Part shown: one piece after another, positions 61,435 to 64,000 of the stretch | Position numbering within the stretch: position 1 is the stretch's first letter | Layout: every line of letters starts with the position of its first letter | NCBI RefSeq assembly: GCF_017654505.1 | Contig: NC_054536.1 | Coordinates: 11,147,794 to 11,211,793 of the forward strand | Origin: Polyodon spathula | Lineage: Eukaryota; Chordata; Actinopteri; Acipenseriformes; Polyodontidae | Direction of reading: 5' to 3' | DNA: 64,000 nucleotides | The notes under the pieces: model-generated | Databases searched by the model: none | The model's input: only the letters and a program-made list of their open reading frames with translations | What the model was told of the DNA's origin: nothing | Program-made: the position numbers and the translations under genes

Positions 61435-64000
61435 AAGCAATGAGTCCTCTGCACACCCCAAGTTCAGTGAACAGTTAATTAATTCAGTGAACATTATTTC
61501 ATTCAGATGTAACTGTTAGGTGCTGATAAGTTACCTGCACCAACAGGGACCTAAGAGGAAAATATAATGATATATCATTGATTTATAGTCATGCAAAAGT
61601 CAGTCAATCATACATCGGTCTAGATAAGAATTAATAACAAATATACGTATAGGTTTTCCAACCCACTAACATATTTTAAGTGGAATTCTCATATTTCTCA
61701 CATTACATTCTGTATCACACTGTCATTTTTAAAGTTATTGAATACTGATCAAATGGCAGTGAAAGCTCATTTTAAAGTGAGCTTGTCTTGTAACCTCAAA
61801 CTAATAGGATCAAATCTTGACGATCATTTTTTGTTTTGTTTTGTGTTTTGTTTTTTTAAATGAAGTTTCTTATTTCAAATGTATCACTCATATCATAGTA
61901 ATCACAGTTCAGCCCCCTCCCTTACTTATTTAGTTTAATTTGATAAATCGGGTCATTTTTCATCATGTCAGTACTGAGAGTGTGCATTTCATATTATTCA
62001 GCTTAACCTCCCCATATTGTTTTGGATTTAGCCCACAAATAACATTAATTGACATGACTCTGTAGAATGTGTAACAAGATGCATACTAATTACCTGTGGT
62101 GCAGCTGATTGGAACATTGCATCTGGATTTTCAAGGTTGTGCCCCCCTTGTTGTCTCCCCGTTTACTTGTAATCCTAAACAGTTCATTTAAATTTATAAC
62201 GTATGCAGCCTTGATTTATGAAACTGCTACAAGGCTTTTCTGCCCGAACAGTAACAGTAGCTGAACTGAGTGGTCCCATTAAGAGGAATGTGCATATGTT
62301 GATTGTGCACATTGCAGGCACTAGCCTTGTAGAACTATGGATGGCACTAGTTACTAGGGCACTAGGTCATGTAGGCAAGGACAAAGTGCAATGTGAAAAA
62401 TTGGTATGGTGGTGTTATTTTGTTTCTTCCAAATAGCTTATGTATTCTAAGTTGTGTTATTCATTGATGATCCCTTGTCTGTTTTTGCGAACATTAAGAG
62501 ATCATTCACACATTATCAACACTGAATATATTGAGAAAGACTTATAGTTAAAACGTGTGCCATTACTTGTTATGCTTCTTTTAGTAATGCTATGTTTTTG
62601 AAAGCATTATATTAGCTAGCCTAATACCTATGTTCGTCCTTGTCAAACAACTACTGTATTACATGATACCTATACAACAGAATACTAACAGGTTCATAAA
62701 ATTGAAAGCATATGAAATACACGTTGAGTTGTTGATTTGTGGTTTAATAACTTTTTTAGATGATTTTTTCTACTAAGTGAAAAAATCATGTAATTGATTT
62801 GAAGTGAAGAGATGTGTGATAATCAAAGCTGTAAAAAACAAATAAAAAAACTAAACAATTCTCATATAGAGCTCAGCCAGTTGGTTTGCTTTACATGCAA
62901 CAATAGAAAACGTTTAACCTTTTGGCTTGTTATTTTGATAGTACTGTTATTTTTATATGGTTACCAAACCCCCTTGTATGGTTATTAATTACTGTTATTA
63001 AAGACAGTTGCCAGTGTATATTCTTTAGTTCTTAAGTAAGAATTGCTTGGTATGGCCTTTTTCCTACTAGAAAGTTGCATTAAGTTACATCATAACAGGA
63101 TCTTCAAAGAAGAATCCCAATAAACATAGAAGGAGATTTCCACCCTTTTAGCCGTACCTTATTTTGGCCACGCACTTCCATACAGCTGGAGGATTATGAG
63201 TGGTATGTGAAGGCTACTTCATAGTCACAAGACAAAGGACAGAGAATTTGAAGTGTTTAAGCTGTACGTAAACCAAGCCAGAGGATGTGATAATTTGAAT
63301 GCTGATAAAAGGGCTTGCAATTAGATGTTATGTGTGGTCACTGTATTGACTTCATCCATTTTATAAATTAGAAGAAAAAACAATGTGTTGGGAACAACCC
63401 CTTCCACTTCAGAAAACCAGACCATGTATTGTTTGCACAATCCCCTATTTGTTGTACATATAGACCACTGTGCATAAAAAAAGTATCATACTCGAGATGT
63501 ACTCTTTAAAATGTAAAGATTCAATCACATAAACTATAAATTAAACATTACAGAACCATTCAAAATGACGTGTTTGGTGTCTAGTTTACACTATCAAGGG
63601 TTAGGGTATATAACAGAACACAGTTGCTGACAAATTTGTATCATGAAAGAATGCACACCATCTGAAAAAAAAAACGATACAGCTGAAATTACAGAATATG
63701 ATTAAGATTTCTTAAAAAAATAAATAAATAAAAAAATAAAGAATGACATTTTATTTTGATCATTAGAAAATATTTGAACACTTGCAATCCAGAACTTCTG
63801 TGTAACTTTTGAATATTTATTCTGTGAAATATTTTACATGACATTTCATGTATAAATATGGTTAGACAATCTGGAAACATTAACATTGCCAGAAAAACAG
63901 ATGATGACAATTTGTTGTACTGTTTTTCTAATCTATGATAACTAGGACAATAAATAAGCCAAGGCACGTTGCACAGGGACATTTTGCTCTTTACTAGGCA
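61435..64000. other. Unassigned intergenic stretch to window end
   Basis: AT-rich; no gene, RNA or repeat family recognised. The 72-codon frame at 62218-62436 resembles nothing I know. Confidence 0.5.

Noticed and set aside
62218..62436. 72-codon + strand frame near the window end
   Set aside because: No domain, codon or splice support; length is within chance for this composition.

Overview
The window is vertebrate nuclear DNA: AT-rich, short exons with GT/AG introns, long microsatellites, and many Tc1/mariner, piggyBac, hAT-like, LINE, SINE and Ty3/gypsy relics. The repeat mix, including a CR1/L2-like LINE tail and a tRNA-derived SINE, suggests a ray-finned fish, perhaps a non-teleost such as a sturgeon, paddlefish or gar. 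That taxonomic guess is inference and weak.

The one real protein-coding gene is a complete type II classical cadherin on the + strand. I identify it as CDH7 (cadherin-7) from the whole protein: the N-terminal MKxG start, propeptide, type [11 protein letters not shown]-terminus, five EC repeats, transmembrane helix and catenin-binding tail. Eleven coding exons run from 10877 to 37515. All splice sites are GT/AG, all phases agree, and the joined frame encodes 786 residues. A putative promoter and noncoding first exon lie near 860-1330 (octamer dyad, GC box, TATA box, donor at 1331). The 3' UTR follows 37515, with candidate poly(A) signals at 38716 and 39410.

Layout. 1-10725: upstream DNA and putative intron 1, with a Tc1 end, a LINE split by a younger insertion, and a gypsy RNase H plus 3' LTR. 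11090-18464: intron 2, with an inverted-repeat element, a 3.4-kb hAT-like element holding a minisatellite and a solo LTR, a piggyBac MITE and a LINE relic. 18465-33152: exons 3-11 with short introns; intron 7 holds two dead Tc1 elements and intron 9 holds a Tc1 end next to a long TA array. 33153-37021: intron 11, with a truncated piggyBac and a LINE 3' end. 37516-64000: 3' UTR, then a gene-free flank of solo LTRs, a SINE, a piggyBac MITE, a nested TAA-flanked element, a 190-bp-arm inverted repeat, a decayed tandem repeat and an almost intact Tc1 element.

I found no evidence of a previously undescribed biological system. The most interesting signals are the octamer dyad upstream of CDH7, a Tc1 insertion 22 nt past a CDH7 splice donor, repeated juxtaposition of Tc1 ends with TA microsatellites, and several nested insertions whose target-site duplications can be read directly. 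No computation or database search was run; family names rest on recognised motifs.
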